From positions 1 through 46,019 of IMG/VR virus record IMGVR_UViG_3300031928_000050: a stretch of 46,019 bases of DNA; one strand, written 5' to 3'. Below the pieces are notes generated by a model that saw only the letters and a program-made list of their open reading frames with translations, was not told the DNA's origin and made no database searches. Source of the DNA: a virus. A program made the translations under genes and the position numbers. Positions 17,291 through 25,171 of this stretch are shown in pieces (the stretch's first letter is position 1; the number at the start of each line of letters is the position of its first letter).

Positions 17291-17850
17291 TCAAATTTAA
17301 GGACTTCATTAAAGAATCTAAGGAATTGCCGAGCAATAAATATATCGATGCCGTTATTGAAGATAACGAAAAGGTGTATATTTTAATCGGCGGAACTCTC
17401 GGTGCAGGTAAATCAACTTGGGTAACCAGCCACCTCCCTAATGTAAAATTGATTGATGCTGATGAATTCGCATTAGAATTAGCTAACGGCGATACATCGA
17501 ATGAAAAACTTAGATCAGTTGCAATTCAAGCAATCAAGATGAAACAGGCTGCTGTAGAATCTGCTTTAATGACTGGAACAACCTTTATAGAAATGGGAAC
17601 TTCTGCGAATTCCCAGTCTACTTTAAAGAAAATTCAAAAAGCAAAAGCTTTAGGTTTCACCACTCTGTTTATTTTGATTGCAACCACCCCAGAAGAAGCA
17701 ATCAAAAGAAACCACCAACGTATAGAATCTGGACAGCGTGGCGTTTCACCTGAAAACGAATATAGAATTTATCAGGCGTACGATGATGTTAAGAAAACCT
17801 TCTCAGTTGTAAAACGATCAAACTTTTTAGATTTTTACTTCAAAAAATAG
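17287..17850 (+). CDS. P-loop kinase (zeta-toxin / AAA_33-like) with capsid-targeting-like N-terminus
   Basis: The 187-residue product starts MIKFKDFIKES, with an I-K-E cleavage-type site after residue 10. A complete Walker A motif follows at residues 36-44 (GTLGAGKST), then IDADEFALE near residue 57, FILIATTPEEAIKR near residue 132 and NHQRIESGQRGVSPE. This order is that of small nucleotide-type kinases related to zeta toxins and AAA_33 proteins, which phosphorylate a small molecule or nucleic-acid end. The targeting-like N-terminus suggests packaging in the head, cleavage to a free kinase and entry with the DNA. It overlaps the previous stop by 4 bases and precedes a promoter at 17851. The substrate is unknown. 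Confidence 0.75.
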   Translation: MIKFKDFIKESKELPSNKYIDAVIEDNEKVYILIGGTLGAGKSTWVTSHLPNVKLIDADEFALELANGDTSNEKLRSVAIQAIKMKQAAVESALMTGTTFIEMGTSANSQSTLKKIQKAKALGFTTLFILIATTPEEAIKRNHQRIESGQRGVSPENEYRIYQAYDDVKKTFSVVKRSNFLDFYFKK

Positions 17851-17879
17851 TTTACTTTCTCCAAAAAATGTAATATAAT
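17851..17879 (+). promoter_or_regulatory. Sigma70-like promoter for the sugar cassette
   Basis: TTTACT at 17851-17856, 17-base spacer, TATAAT at 17874-17879; predicted start near 17886. It would drive the glycosyltransferase, HAD, kinase, nucleotidyltransferase and second glycosyltransferase genes, which overlap or touch each other. Confidence 0.75.
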
Positions 17880-17951
17880 ATATCTATAATTGAATTTGCG
17901 GAATCCCTATCAGTCGTGAACTGGGAGGATGCCAAACTGAATGGAAAACTA

Positions 17952-18803
17952 ATGAATGTATATATCCCTTCTTATTTAGGTAACTGCGATAAGCGACCTA
18001 TCCGTGAAAAAGCCCTCTCTACTCTTTTAACCTGGTTACTTCAAAATGAATCAATTAGGATTACTATTCTTGCACAAGAATGGTTAGAAACCGATTTACC
18101 AAAATTCAATATTTCCAATAAAATTAACATTATTCATGGTATGCGAGCTAGGGTTGGTATTAACAGAAACATAATGTTAAAGATGTTTTATGAAACCAAT
18201 GAAGATTATGCATTTTTCATGGATGATGATGCGTTGGGTTTAATTAGTAACACTGATATGTCTTTTTGGGAATACCTTGACAAATATGTGTTTCCATTTG
18301 CTGATAAATGGGATTCATTAAATTTCAAAAAGGCTATGTATAAAAATAAAGTAATTAAAAACAATGAATGTTTTTCAATTTGGACACCTACAACTGAATT
18401 ATGTACTACCATGTTGTTAATCAAAAATTTTAAAAAGAAATTTAACTTAGAATTTTATTTTGATGAAACATTGGATGCGTTAGAAGATCTGGCCTTAGGG
18501 CTTGAGTTATCTAGGTGTGGTTTAAAAAATTACTTAATTGAAAATCCGTATTGTGCTGAAGTTCAATTGTCTATTATGTTTAAAGATAGGGAAGACCGAA
18601 CTCAACGAAACAAAAAAGCTAAAGCAGATATTAAAAAACTGTTTGATAGATTTGAAAATTCTAAACATCTGTTAACAATTGCTACAAACGGGTCGATATT
18701 AAAGTCTAAATTTGAACAAAAATTTGTTGCTCATCCAAAACGAATTATCTATCATGATTCCGATGAGTGGAAAATAAAGGAAACCTTAGATGACTTCATG
18801 TAA
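17952..18803 (+). CDS. GT-A type glycosyltransferase
   Basis: The 283-residue protein opens with a strand MNVYIPSYLG and has RARVGINRNIML followed by EDYAFFMDDDALG. The DDD near residues 90-93 matches the metal and nucleotide-sugar binding D-x-D of GT-A (GT2-like) transferases, and the preceding R-x-x-x-x-x-R-N is typical of phage glycosyltransferases. LEDLALGLELSRCG near residue 180 fits the acceptor-side ED motif. The target could be phage DNA bases or a surface glycan. The start is uncertain: ATG 17952 best fits the fold, but GTG 17916 is in frame, and the leader contains mini-frames ATG-CCA-AAC-TGA and ATG-GAA-AAC-TAA. The 3' end overlaps the HAD gene by 14 bases. Confidence 0.75.
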   Translation: MNVYIPSYLGNCDKRPIREKALSTLLTWLLQNESIRITILAQEWLETDLPKFNISNKINIIHGMRARVGINRNIMLKMFYETNEDYAFFMDDDALGLISNTDMSFWEYLDKYVFPFADKWDSLNFKKAMYKNKVIKNNECFSIWTPTTELCTTMLLIKNFKKKFNLEFYFDETLDALEDLALGLELSRCGLKNYLIENPYCAEVQLSIMFKDREDRTQRNKKAKADIKKLFDRFENSKHLLTIATNGSILKSKFEQKFVAHPKRIIYHDSDEWKIKETLDDFM

Positions 18804-19368
18804 TTTTTGCAACTTGTTCGATTTTGATGGAACGTTGTTCAATACAACAGATGCATTGTTCTTAGCATATAAACAAGCCATGTTTGAAATTGTTAAAAAG
18901 AATTTAACTAAAGAGGCTTGGTCTGATAATTTTGGGAATCATATTTCGTGTATATGCAAAGAGCTTGAAATAGATGAAGATGATACAATTAAAATTAGAA
19001 AGTTAAAATATAAAAATTATCCTGATAATTTTTTAAACTCAATTACTAAAATAGATAAAATGATTCGGGTTGCTTCTATATGCAAGCACAATTATATTGT
19101 ATCATCTACGGAAAAACCTGTTATAATAAAAATATTACAATATAACTCATTGGATAATTTGTTTGAAGGTATTTTTGATTACTCATGTTCAACTAAACAA
19201 AAACCACATCCAGAACCGTATTTAAATGCAATAAATACACTTAACTTTGATCGGTATAATATATTTGAAGATTCTACGGCTGGAATTCAATCAGCCATTG
19301 AAACAAAACAATTGCTAACTGGTAAACAAATTAAGTTATTTAATCAAAAGGGGATGATGATAGCATGA
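18790..19368 (+). CDS. HAD-superfamily phosphatase
   Basis: The 192-residue protein has the HAD motifs: FDFDGTLFNT (motif I with the nucleophile Asp), YIVSSTEK (motif II), KPHPEP (motif III Lys) and FEDSTAGI (motif IV acidic). The C1 cap region is helical. It resembles small beta-phosphoglucomutase/phosphatase-type HADs. Flanked by a kinase and a nucleotidyltransferase, it may remove a phosphate during sugar or alcohol activation. Genes before and after overlap, so it is translated as part of one operon. Confidence 0.83.
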   Translation: MTSCNFCNLFDFDGTLFNTTDALFLAYKQAMFEIVKKNLTKEAWSDNFGNHISCICKELEIDEDDTIKIRKLKYKNYPDNFLNSITKIDKMIRVASICKHNYIVSSTEKPVIIKILQYNSLDNLFEGIFDYSCSTKQKPHPEPYLNAINTLNFDRYNIFEDSTAGIQSAIETKQLLTGKQIKLFNQKGMMIA

Positions 19369-20273
19369 AAATATTGAAGGGTGGCTCGTTTGCTACAATC
19401 AGGCTAGATGAATCATCTCAATTGGTATATAAATTTGCTCAGTTATCTAACTTGTCCGCATTTTCGCAACTCAAAGATCAATATGTATGGATGAAATTCC
19501 ATAACAAATACACTCCGCAAATCATATCAGACGGTTTTGAATCTGGCAATTATTTTTATGCAATGAAGTTCGTAGATGGTGAATCATTAAATACATGTAT
19601 TACTGAAAAAAATATTGAAAAATTGATATCTGTAGTAGATTTAATAAAATCAGAACAACATTTTATAAATCCAGCAAAATCATTTGAAATTTATATTAAT
19701 AGATTAAAATCGCATATTTCAAATCTCAGACAGTATACACAATTCAATTTGATGATGTCAAATGATTATTTTTTGGTTGATGGTATTAAAATTAAAAATA
19801 TTGACTTCATAAAATACTTTGAATTACTTCAAAAGAATATTCCATATTTTAATGACAATTCATCGGTATGCCACGGAGATTTTACTCTAGAGAACATTTT
19901 TCTTAAAAATGATGAAATATTGCTGATAGATTCTAATTATATTTTGGGCGGTTGGAACTCATTTCTTCTAGACTTATCTAAGCTATATCAATCGTTACAC
20001 TTTTTTTACGAAGAATCTTTTAATAATGAAAATTTTTCGATGGTTCAAGATAAAGAAACCGTAATAAACATTGGGGTTTCTTCAGCTACTAAAATAAATG
20101 CTTATAATTTTCTAAAATCTAAATTAAATGACATCCATTCATATTTGTTGTTGCTGGAAATTTCACATTACATTAGAATGCTGATCTATAAATTAAAAAT
20201 TTCCGATAACGATTTTTATACAGCATACGTTAGAATGTGCCAAGTATATCAAGAATTGGAGTGTGAACTATGA
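19365..20273 (+). CDS. APH / choline-kinase-fold phosphotransferase
   Basis: The 302-residue protein carries the APH catalytic (Brenner) motif HGDFTLENIF near residue 170 and the metal-binding LIDSNYI about 15 residues later. The N-lobe has GGSFATIRL as glycine loop, YKFAQL with the ATP-binding Lys, and a hinge FVDGESL. This family phosphorylates small hydroxyl compounds such as choline, sugars or aminoglycosides. Its place directly before a LicC-like nucleotidyltransferase suggests that it makes the phosphorylated precursor. It overlaps both neighbours by 4 bases. Confidence 0.85.
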   Translation: MKILKGGSFATIRLDESSQLVYKFAQLSNLSAFSQLKDQYVWMKFHNKYTPQIISDGFESGNYFYAMKFVDGESLNTCITEKNIEKLISVVDLIKSEQHFINPAKSFEIYINRLKSHISNLRQYTQFNLMMSNDYFLVDGIKIKNIDFIKYFELLQKNIPYFNDNSSVCHGDFTLENIFLKNDEILLIDSNYILGGWNSFLLDLSKLYQSLHFFYEESFNNENFSMVQDKETVINIGVSSATKINAYNFLKSKLNDIHSYLLLLEISHYIRMLIYKLKISDNDFYTAYVRMCQVYQELECEL

Positions 20274-20965
20274 AAATAAAAAAAGCGATTATCCTGGCGG
20301 CTGGTGCATCAAAACGGTTTGGTAAAAATAAATTAGAAATTTTGATTAAAGGTAAAACATTACCACAGTACGCAGTTGAATTTTGTATTGCAAATGGCAT
20401 GAATGAAGTATGCATTACAATTTCTAAAAAGGATTTTTATATTAAAGATTATTCAACGTTGATGCATCCAATCATTGAACAGTTAGAACAATACAAGTTT
20501 TTGATTGATGTAAAATATTCGTTTCAGAATGAGGATGAATACGGACCTGGCGCTGCATTAAAGGTTTGGAAAAATTATATCAAAGAACCTTTTATTACTT
20601 TGTTTGGTGATAACTTTTACCACGGCACTTTAGAGCAGTTTCAAGAATCCGATTGCATAGTATCGTATAAATCAAAAGAAGAAGATGCTAGAAACCTCCA
20701 ACTGGCTGCAATAAAGAATAACATTATAATAGAAAAGCCACACCCATTCACCTCCGGAGATTTTTTCTGTGGTTTTGTTATTTTTTCACCAGTAGTATTT
20801 GATAATATTGAAAATATTTCAAAATCGGATAGAAATGAATATGAAATAACCGATTTAATAAATTCAATTGCCAATCGACAATTTGTTGAAAACAAACTAA
20901 CATGGGCTGATATAACATTTTCAGGTGATGAAGAAAATGTAGCAAAACTAATGGGTAATCTATAA
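20270..20965 (+). CDS. Sugar-phosphate or phosphocholine nucleotidyltransferase
   Basis: The 231-residue product begins with the nucleotidyltransferase signature LAAGASKRFGKNK (residues 9-21, L-A-A-G-x-x-x-R-x...K). It has PGAALKVW near residue 95, LFGDNF (metal-binding Asp) near residue 115, and EKPHPF followed by CGFVIFSP. This is the GT-A-like fold that makes NDP-sugars or CDP-choline (GlmU, RfbA and LicC types). With the kinase before it, the pair resembles a LicA-LicC arrangement, but the substrate cannot be settled. The stop codon's last base is the A of the next ATG. Confidence 0.85.
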   Translation: MKIKKAIILAAGASKRFGKNKLEILIKGKTLPQYAVEFCIANGMNEVCITISKKDFYIKDYSTLMHPIIEQLEQYKFLIDVKYSFQNEDEYGPGAALKVWKNYIKEPFITLFGDNFYHGTLEQFQESDCIVSYKSKEEDARNLQLAAIKNNIIIEKPHPFTSGDFFCGFVIFSPVVFDNIENISKSDRNEYEITDLINSIANRQFVENKLTWADITFSGDEENVAKLMGNL

Positions 20966-22260
20966 TGAAAAAACTAAACATTGGTGTAGGCAAACTTGGA
21001 AGTTCTACTTTATTCGATACTAAACGATGGTCTGCTCATGGCGGTTGTATGGATTCGCCTACAATGATAAAACTGTTGGCTAAATACAATCCAGAGCATA
21101 CCTTTTATATTATTGGTAGATCAGATTTTTCTAGGTTAAAGCCTGAGCAACAGCGAGAAATAAATGTTAATGGAAATATAATAGATCCTTGGAAAGATTA
21201 CACAAATGCTCAAGATCGTATTACCTTTTTGACGAATTGGTTTGATCAAAACAATGTTAAACTAGATACTGCTGCGTTATACCCCGGTCCAGTTTCAAGA
21301 GCAAATATACCAAACATGCTGCGAACAGTTAAAACCGGAGAATATGCAAAAGTTTTGTTTTGTTTTGAAAATTATGTTGGGCCAGTCATAGATTTTTTAA
21401 ATAAATCCATGGTGAAATATTTTACATTAGTACCAGATCCTAGATATCATGCAATGAAAGCATGGGATTGTTTTAACATTGCAGAATTTGCCTTATCACA
21501 ATATAATTCTGATGCGTTTAATTCAAAACATATAACGTCGTATGAAGATCATACATATATCAATACAAAAATAAAAACAATTTATTCTGGTATTGAAACC
21601 TTGTTTTTAACAGAACAGCAAAAATTAGATATTACATCAATGAAAAAAACAATACCAATGACTATAGTATTAAATGAGGGTGGCAACCACGGTCTTTGCC
21701 GTGGGCCAATGTTAAAAGATTATATTCTAAATCACGTTAATGATGTAAAAGTATATGGGAAATGGGATGAAAAATGGTTAGCCGATTCTAGATTTAAAGG
21801 ACCAGTTCATATCAACTTGTTAGCAGAAGAACTCAAAGCTACAAAATCAACATTTATTATACCTATTCAAAAGGGCTGGGTAACTGCTAAGTTCTGGGAA
21901 ATGAGTCATTATGGTATTATTCCGTTTATGCATCCGTATTATGATGAACAAGGCCACATCAAATGCCATGAATTGATTCGAACAAAATCTCCAGCAGATT
22001 TTAAAGAAAAATATAAATTAATAATGAATGATTCATCAATTTATAATGAAGTAATGGAATCTCAACAAAAACTATTAGCAAACAAATATTATAATGGACA
22101 ATTTATCAACAATGTAGTAATGCGATCAGTTTATCATATTCTAGGTGAAGATCCGGCAAACTACAATTTAACAACTGAAAAAATAAATGAAATAAATAAC
22201 TCTAGAATAATTGAATCAACACCAAAAAATTCTTCGAATTCATTGGAGAATTTTTTCTGA
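20965..22260 (+). CDS. GT-B-like phage glycosyltransferase
   Basis: The 431-residue protein has a Rossmann-type start (LNIGVGKLGSSTLFDTKRWSAHGG), a middle KYFTLVPDPRYH, and a C-terminal domain with LNEGGNHGLCRGP and KFWEMSHYGIIPFMHPYY. The last element matches the place where GT-B enzymes, including T4 alpha-glucosyltransferase, have an E/H-x-x-x-x-G-x-x-P-x donor-binding loop. It could attach the sugar made by the upstream cassette to phage DNA or to a surface glycan. I did not see a hydroxymethylating enzyme in this window. Its last 60 residues are polar and probably flexible. The next gene starts 13 bases after the stop. Confidence 0.65.
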   Translation: MKKLNIGVGKLGSSTLFDTKRWSAHGGCMDSPTMIKLLAKYNPEHTFYIIGRSDFSRLKPEQQREINVNGNIIDPWKDYTNAQDRITFLTNWFDQNNVKLDTAALYPGPVSRANIPNMLRTVKTGEYAKVLFCFENYVGPVIDFLNKSMVKYFTLVPDPRYHAMKAWDCFNIAEFALSQYNSDAFNSKHITSYEDHTYINTKIKTIYSGIETLFLTEQQKLDITSMKKTIPMTIVLNEGGNHGLCRGPMLKDYILNHVNDVKVYGKWDEKWLADSRFKGPVHINLLAEELKATKSTFIIPIQKGWVTAKFWEMSHYGIIPFMHPYYDEQGHIKCHELIRTKSPADFKEKYKLIMNDSSIYNEVMESQQKLLANKYYNGQFINNVVMRSVYHILGEDPANYNLTTEKINEINNSRIIESTPKNSSNSLENFF

Positions 22261-22264
22261 TATA

Positions 22265-22315
22265 GGTGAACTAGTGAAAACGTTTAAACAATTTATTAGA
22301 GAAAATATGCAAGCA
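22265..22315 (+). repeat. Duplicated RBS plus targeting-sequence cassette, copy 1
   Basis: 51 bases beginning GGTGAACTAGTGAAAACGTT that include the ribosome site, the GTG start and codons for VKTFKQFIRE. They match 23691-23741 at 48 of 51 positions, with the first 35 identical. Both copies begin 4 bases after the stop codon of the gene before (22260 and 23686). Confidence 0.9.
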
Positions 22316-23686
22316 GGACGTACAACTGCCAAATATGAAGACAGTTTTAAAATATTTAATACAAAACTAGAAAAAATAAAAATAACGCTTTTCAAAAATA
22401 TTAAGTTACCGGAAGAAGATTTGTTTTTTGCTGATTCTAGCTGGAATGGTAAATCACAGTACGCAGTAAAGTTATCACAAAAAAACTTTGATGTTATTAA
22501 AAATAAATTTGAATTAAATGATGGTAAAATTACAGTTGCAGGAATTACTATTAAATTTTTGTCATCTGGCAAAACTAAAAATGCTAATTCAGGCGGGCGA
22601 TCATTAGCAAATGCAGGTGAAAAGGCAACGATCAAAGCAATACAATTATACGCTGCTGGAAAAACAGTTGAACTCCCCGAAGATACCGGTGAAGAACTAT
22701 TCATCAATGATGTTGATTCTTTTTTGCGTTGGAAAAATACATTTGATTTAACCCCAAAAATTTTACAAAAAATAATCAAATCGCAATTGTCAGATTATAC
22801 GATAGAACATGATGCATCAGGTGGAGAATTTTCTAAGCAAGTAGTAGATAAAATTGTAAAACTGCGTGGTGGTTCAAAGGATTCATGGAATCCAGCTGAT
22901 ATTTGGATTATTAAAAAAAATAAAATGCCTTATATGTTTGTGGAATTTAATAAAATATTTTCAATGAATCTTGACTCAGACATTAAAGTAAGTCTTTGTA
23001 ACACTCTTATAATAGATTTATATAATAATGATATTCTTTATCCCGTGTCGTTAAAACAAATAACTTCTAAATCTGGTTCATTTGAACTAGCTAATTTATC
23101 AGAACTAGCTTCGCCGCCAAAAAATTATAATTATGAAATGAAAGCTTTTCCTTGTAATTTTGATTACGCAGATGGTGTATTCAAAACTAGGGAAATTGGT
23201 GTATTTACGGCATTAAATAAAGACACTGGCAAAAACTTGTTATTTCAGGTTAGAAACTTCCCTCCTGGATTTGATGTAGTACAAACTGAAATTACTTCAT
23301 CAGGTGAACCCACCGGTGGCAGGATTGGTAAAGTTCCTACTGCAGTGATCGATAAAATTATGAGTGAATACTCATATTCACGTATTAAGAAAAAGAAAGA
23401 GTTTAACGGTTTCGAATGGGATTCCGCAGAAATAAAAAAATACAGCAATATGGTTCAGACAGTTGGTGGCAATAAAAAATATTTTGATGATAATATAGCA
23501 GAATGGCTTCACCTTGCTCAAACCGATTCACAAATAAAGGCAGATTTATCATGTAAAATACAAGGTTTAATCTTTTCTAATTTTTTTGCAGCAAATGTTA
23601 ATCATATAAGTGATATTATGAATAAATTTTTGCTTGGTGCAAAAAAAATATCAAACGATTCTGGTTTTTTTATTAAAATTTATTGA
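22274..23686 (+). CDS. Capsid-targeted protein, possible PD-(D/E)XK-type nuclease
   Basis: The 470-residue product starts VKTFKQFIREN, a targeting-like sequence with an I-R-E site. The GTG at 22274 has AGGTGAA six bases upstream; the longer frame from 22211 would overlap the glycosyltransferase and is unlikely. Around residues 195-215 is LRGGSKDSWNPADIWIIKK and about 45 residues later ILYPVSLKQITSKSG. An N-P-x-D-x-W followed by S-L-K resembles the Asp and Lys of restriction-endonuclease-like folds, but the spacing is loose, so the nuclease idea is tentative. The remaining domains are not recognised. If packaged, it would be about 460 residues after cleavage. The next gene repeats the same 5' cassette. 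Confidence 0.6.
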   Translation: MKTFKQFIRENMQAGRTTAKYEDSFKIFNTKLEKIKITLFKNIKLPEEDLFFADSSWNGKSQYAVKLSQKNFDVIKNKFELNDGKITVAGITIKFLSSGKTKNANSGGRSLANAGEKATIKAIQLYAAGKTVELPEDTGEELFINDVDSFLRWKNTFDLTPKILQKIIKSQLSDYTIEHDASGGEFSKQVVDKIVKLRGGSKDSWNPADIWIIKKNKMPYMFVEFNKIFSMNLDSDIKVSLCNTLIIDLYNNDILYPVSLKQITSKSGSFELANLSELASPPKNYNYEMKAFPCNFDYADGVFKTREIGVFTALNKDTGKNLLFQVRNFPPGFDVVQTEITSSGEPTGGRIGKVPTAVIDKIMSEYSYSRIKKKKEFNGFEWDSAEIKKYSNMVQTVGGNKKYFDDNIAEWLHLAQTDSQIKADLSCKIQGLIFSNFFAANVNHISDIMNKFLLGAKKISNDSGFFIKIY

Positions 23687-23690
23687 GACG

Positions 23691-23741
23691 GGTGAACTAG
23701 TGAAAACGTTTAAACAATTTATTAGGGAAGATGTGCAAGCA
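23691..23741 (+). repeat. Duplicated RBS plus targeting-sequence cassette, copy 2
   Basis: Matches 22265-22315 at 48 of 51 bases, the differences being three A/G changes. It encodes VKTFKQFIRED, and similarity ends soon after, so only the ribosome site and leader are duplicated while the two proteins are otherwise unrelated. Confidence 0.9.
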
Positions 23742-24626
23742 TCAAAAAGAGTTGGTATAGAACATGTATCTAAACTTAAACCACTCGAGTTCATTTCTTT
23801 TTGCAATTATTTGCAGGACGAATTGGGTGGAATAATTTCCCAGGAAAATGTAAAAATAAATTTAAAAATTGATGGATGTGGAGTTAGGTTTGGGGTAAAC
23901 CCGGATTCTGGTAAACTGTTTCTTGAATCATCACATTCTGGCCCACAATATGATATAGGCGCATTTTCAAAATACACCCAAGAAAAACTTGGAAAATCTG
24001 ATGCAATATCAGAATCATACGATGAAGTGTTAAAGGAATTGTCTCAGCAAAAGAATTTATTAGAATTTTTAAAAAATACACCAGTCAAAGTACATGCTGA
24101 ATTATTATATACACCAAATGCAACGGTGATCGGCGATAAACTCCAGTTTCTTGTAGTTAAATACGATAAATCTGTTTTAGGAAATAAGTTTACTTTAGTT
24201 TGTTATAAAACGGAACAGTTAAAGGAAACAGACTTATCTGAAGAAGAAATTATAAAACAGTTGAAAACGTTCAGCACTCCAGATATAAAAATTGAAGATC
24301 AACGGTTACAATTTAATTCAATTGACATTTCATATGAAATTGGTAATTTTTTGCAAATGATAAATAAACAAAATAATATTGAACAAATTTTAGTATCGAG
24401 AAAACGTGAGCACCAACAAGCAAAGCTAGCCTTGATTGAAATCATACAGCAAGTTCAAGAAGATATTTCAAAAAAAATAATTTCTACTAAATTTCAGCAT
24501 GCATTGGGTACTGATTCGATGGAAGGAATAGTCTTGTATTTTACCAATGGTAAAGTTGTTAAAGTTGTTACAGATGAGTACAAAACTGGAAAAGTTCAAT
24601 TCAATTTAGATAGAAAAAACAAATGA
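23700..24626 (+). CDS. Ligase-like nucleotidyltransferase with capsid-targeting-like N-terminus
   Basis: The 308-residue protein begins VKTFKQFIRED (I-R-E site). It then shows the motifs of covalent nucleotidyltransferases (DNA/RNA ligases and capping enzymes): motif I KIDG at residues 56-59, with a following G-V-R-F-G; HAELLY near residue 133 in place of motif III; SMEGIVLYF near residue 275 (motif IV, E-G); and VVKVVTDEYK near residue 288 (motif V). It lacks an obvious C-terminal OB domain. It could seal or adenylate RNA or DNA ends soon after entry if packaged. The GTG at 23700 lies 14 bases after the previous stop, with GGGTGAA as ribosome site. Confidence 0.7.
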   Translation: MKTFKQFIREDVQASKRVGIEHVSKLKPLEFISFCNYLQDELGGIISQENVKINLKIDGCGVRFGVNPDSGKLFLESSHSGPQYDIGAFSKYTQEKLGKSDAISESYDEVLKELSQQKNLLEFLKNTPVKVHAELLYTPNATVIGDKLQFLVVKYDKSVLGNKFTLVCYKTEQLKETDLSEEEIIKQLKTFSTPDIKIEDQRLQFNSIDISYEIGNFLQMINKQNNIEQILVSRKREHQQAKLALIEIIQQVQEDISKKIISTKFQHALGTDSMEGIVLYFTNGKVVKVVTDEYKTGKVQFNLDRKNK

Positions 24627-24689
24627 GATTATTCAAAAAAAATTGAAGAAATAAACATCATATAAATCAATGATAGGGTAATCGTAATT

Positions 24690-25133
24690 ATGAAAAATTT
24701 TAAACGTTTTTTATCAGAGGCAGTCATCGATGAATTCCAATTTTTCAATTCTTTATTGAATGATGAGATAACAGCCGCAGTCTTATATCTCAAGATTGCT
24801 AATTGTTTAAACGGCCAAGAATTTAATGCATTTAGAGAACAAATGAAAGAACACGCGGCAGATGAGCACCGGCATTTTACTGAATTGCTTGAAGCTTTTT
24901 CCAATAAATATCCGCAATTTGATTTTGACATCACCCTTACTAAAGACTTAAATCCACCAATTGATTACTCCGTGATCGCATTCACGCAGGGATTAGAAAT
25001 AGATGCAAGAAACAAATATAAAAAATTGATCGAATATGCTGAAAGTATTCAAGATAAATCATTAGAAGATCTATTTAGAAAAATTCTAGCTGAAGAAGAA
25101 GGCCATTTCTTTGACGTTAACAAGTTAAAATAA
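24690..25133 (+). CDS. Ferritin-like diiron protein with capsid-targeting-like N-terminus
   Basis: The 147-residue product begins MKNFKRFLSEA, with an L-S-E site after residue 10 that fits prohead-protease cleavage. The rest is a four-helix bundle with a full ferritin/rubrerythrin-type metal set: E26, E59-x-x-H62, E103 and E136-x-x-H139. Such proteins bind two irons and use oxygen or peroxide, in iron storage or oxidative defence. It is shorter than bacterioferritin (about 158) once cleaved (137). The start has AGGGTA at suitable distance. A TATAAATC late-like box lies at 24661-24668. A packaged ferritin-like protein is unusual; virion or post-entry protection against oxidants is a possibility, not shown. 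Confidence 0.8.
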   Translation: MKNFKRFLSEAVIDEFQFFNSLLNDEITAAVLYLKIANCLNGQEFNAFREQMKEHAADEHRHFTELLEAFSNKYPQFDFDITLTKDLNPPIDYSVIAFTQGLEIDARNKYKKLIEYAESIQDKSLEDLFRKILAEEEGHFFDVNKLK

Positions 25134-25171
25134 CTTTACACTGTTAGTAATTTGTTGAATCGGATTAAAAT

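Noticed and set aside
22211-22273. Longer N-terminus for the protein at 22274-23686
   Set aside because: It would overlap the glycosyltransferase gene and remove the leader from the N-terminus; the duplicated cassette at 23691 shows that the GTG is the start.
25135-25163. Promoter with TTTACA at 25135
   Set aside because: No TATAAT-like box at 16-18 bases; AATCGG lies at the expected place.
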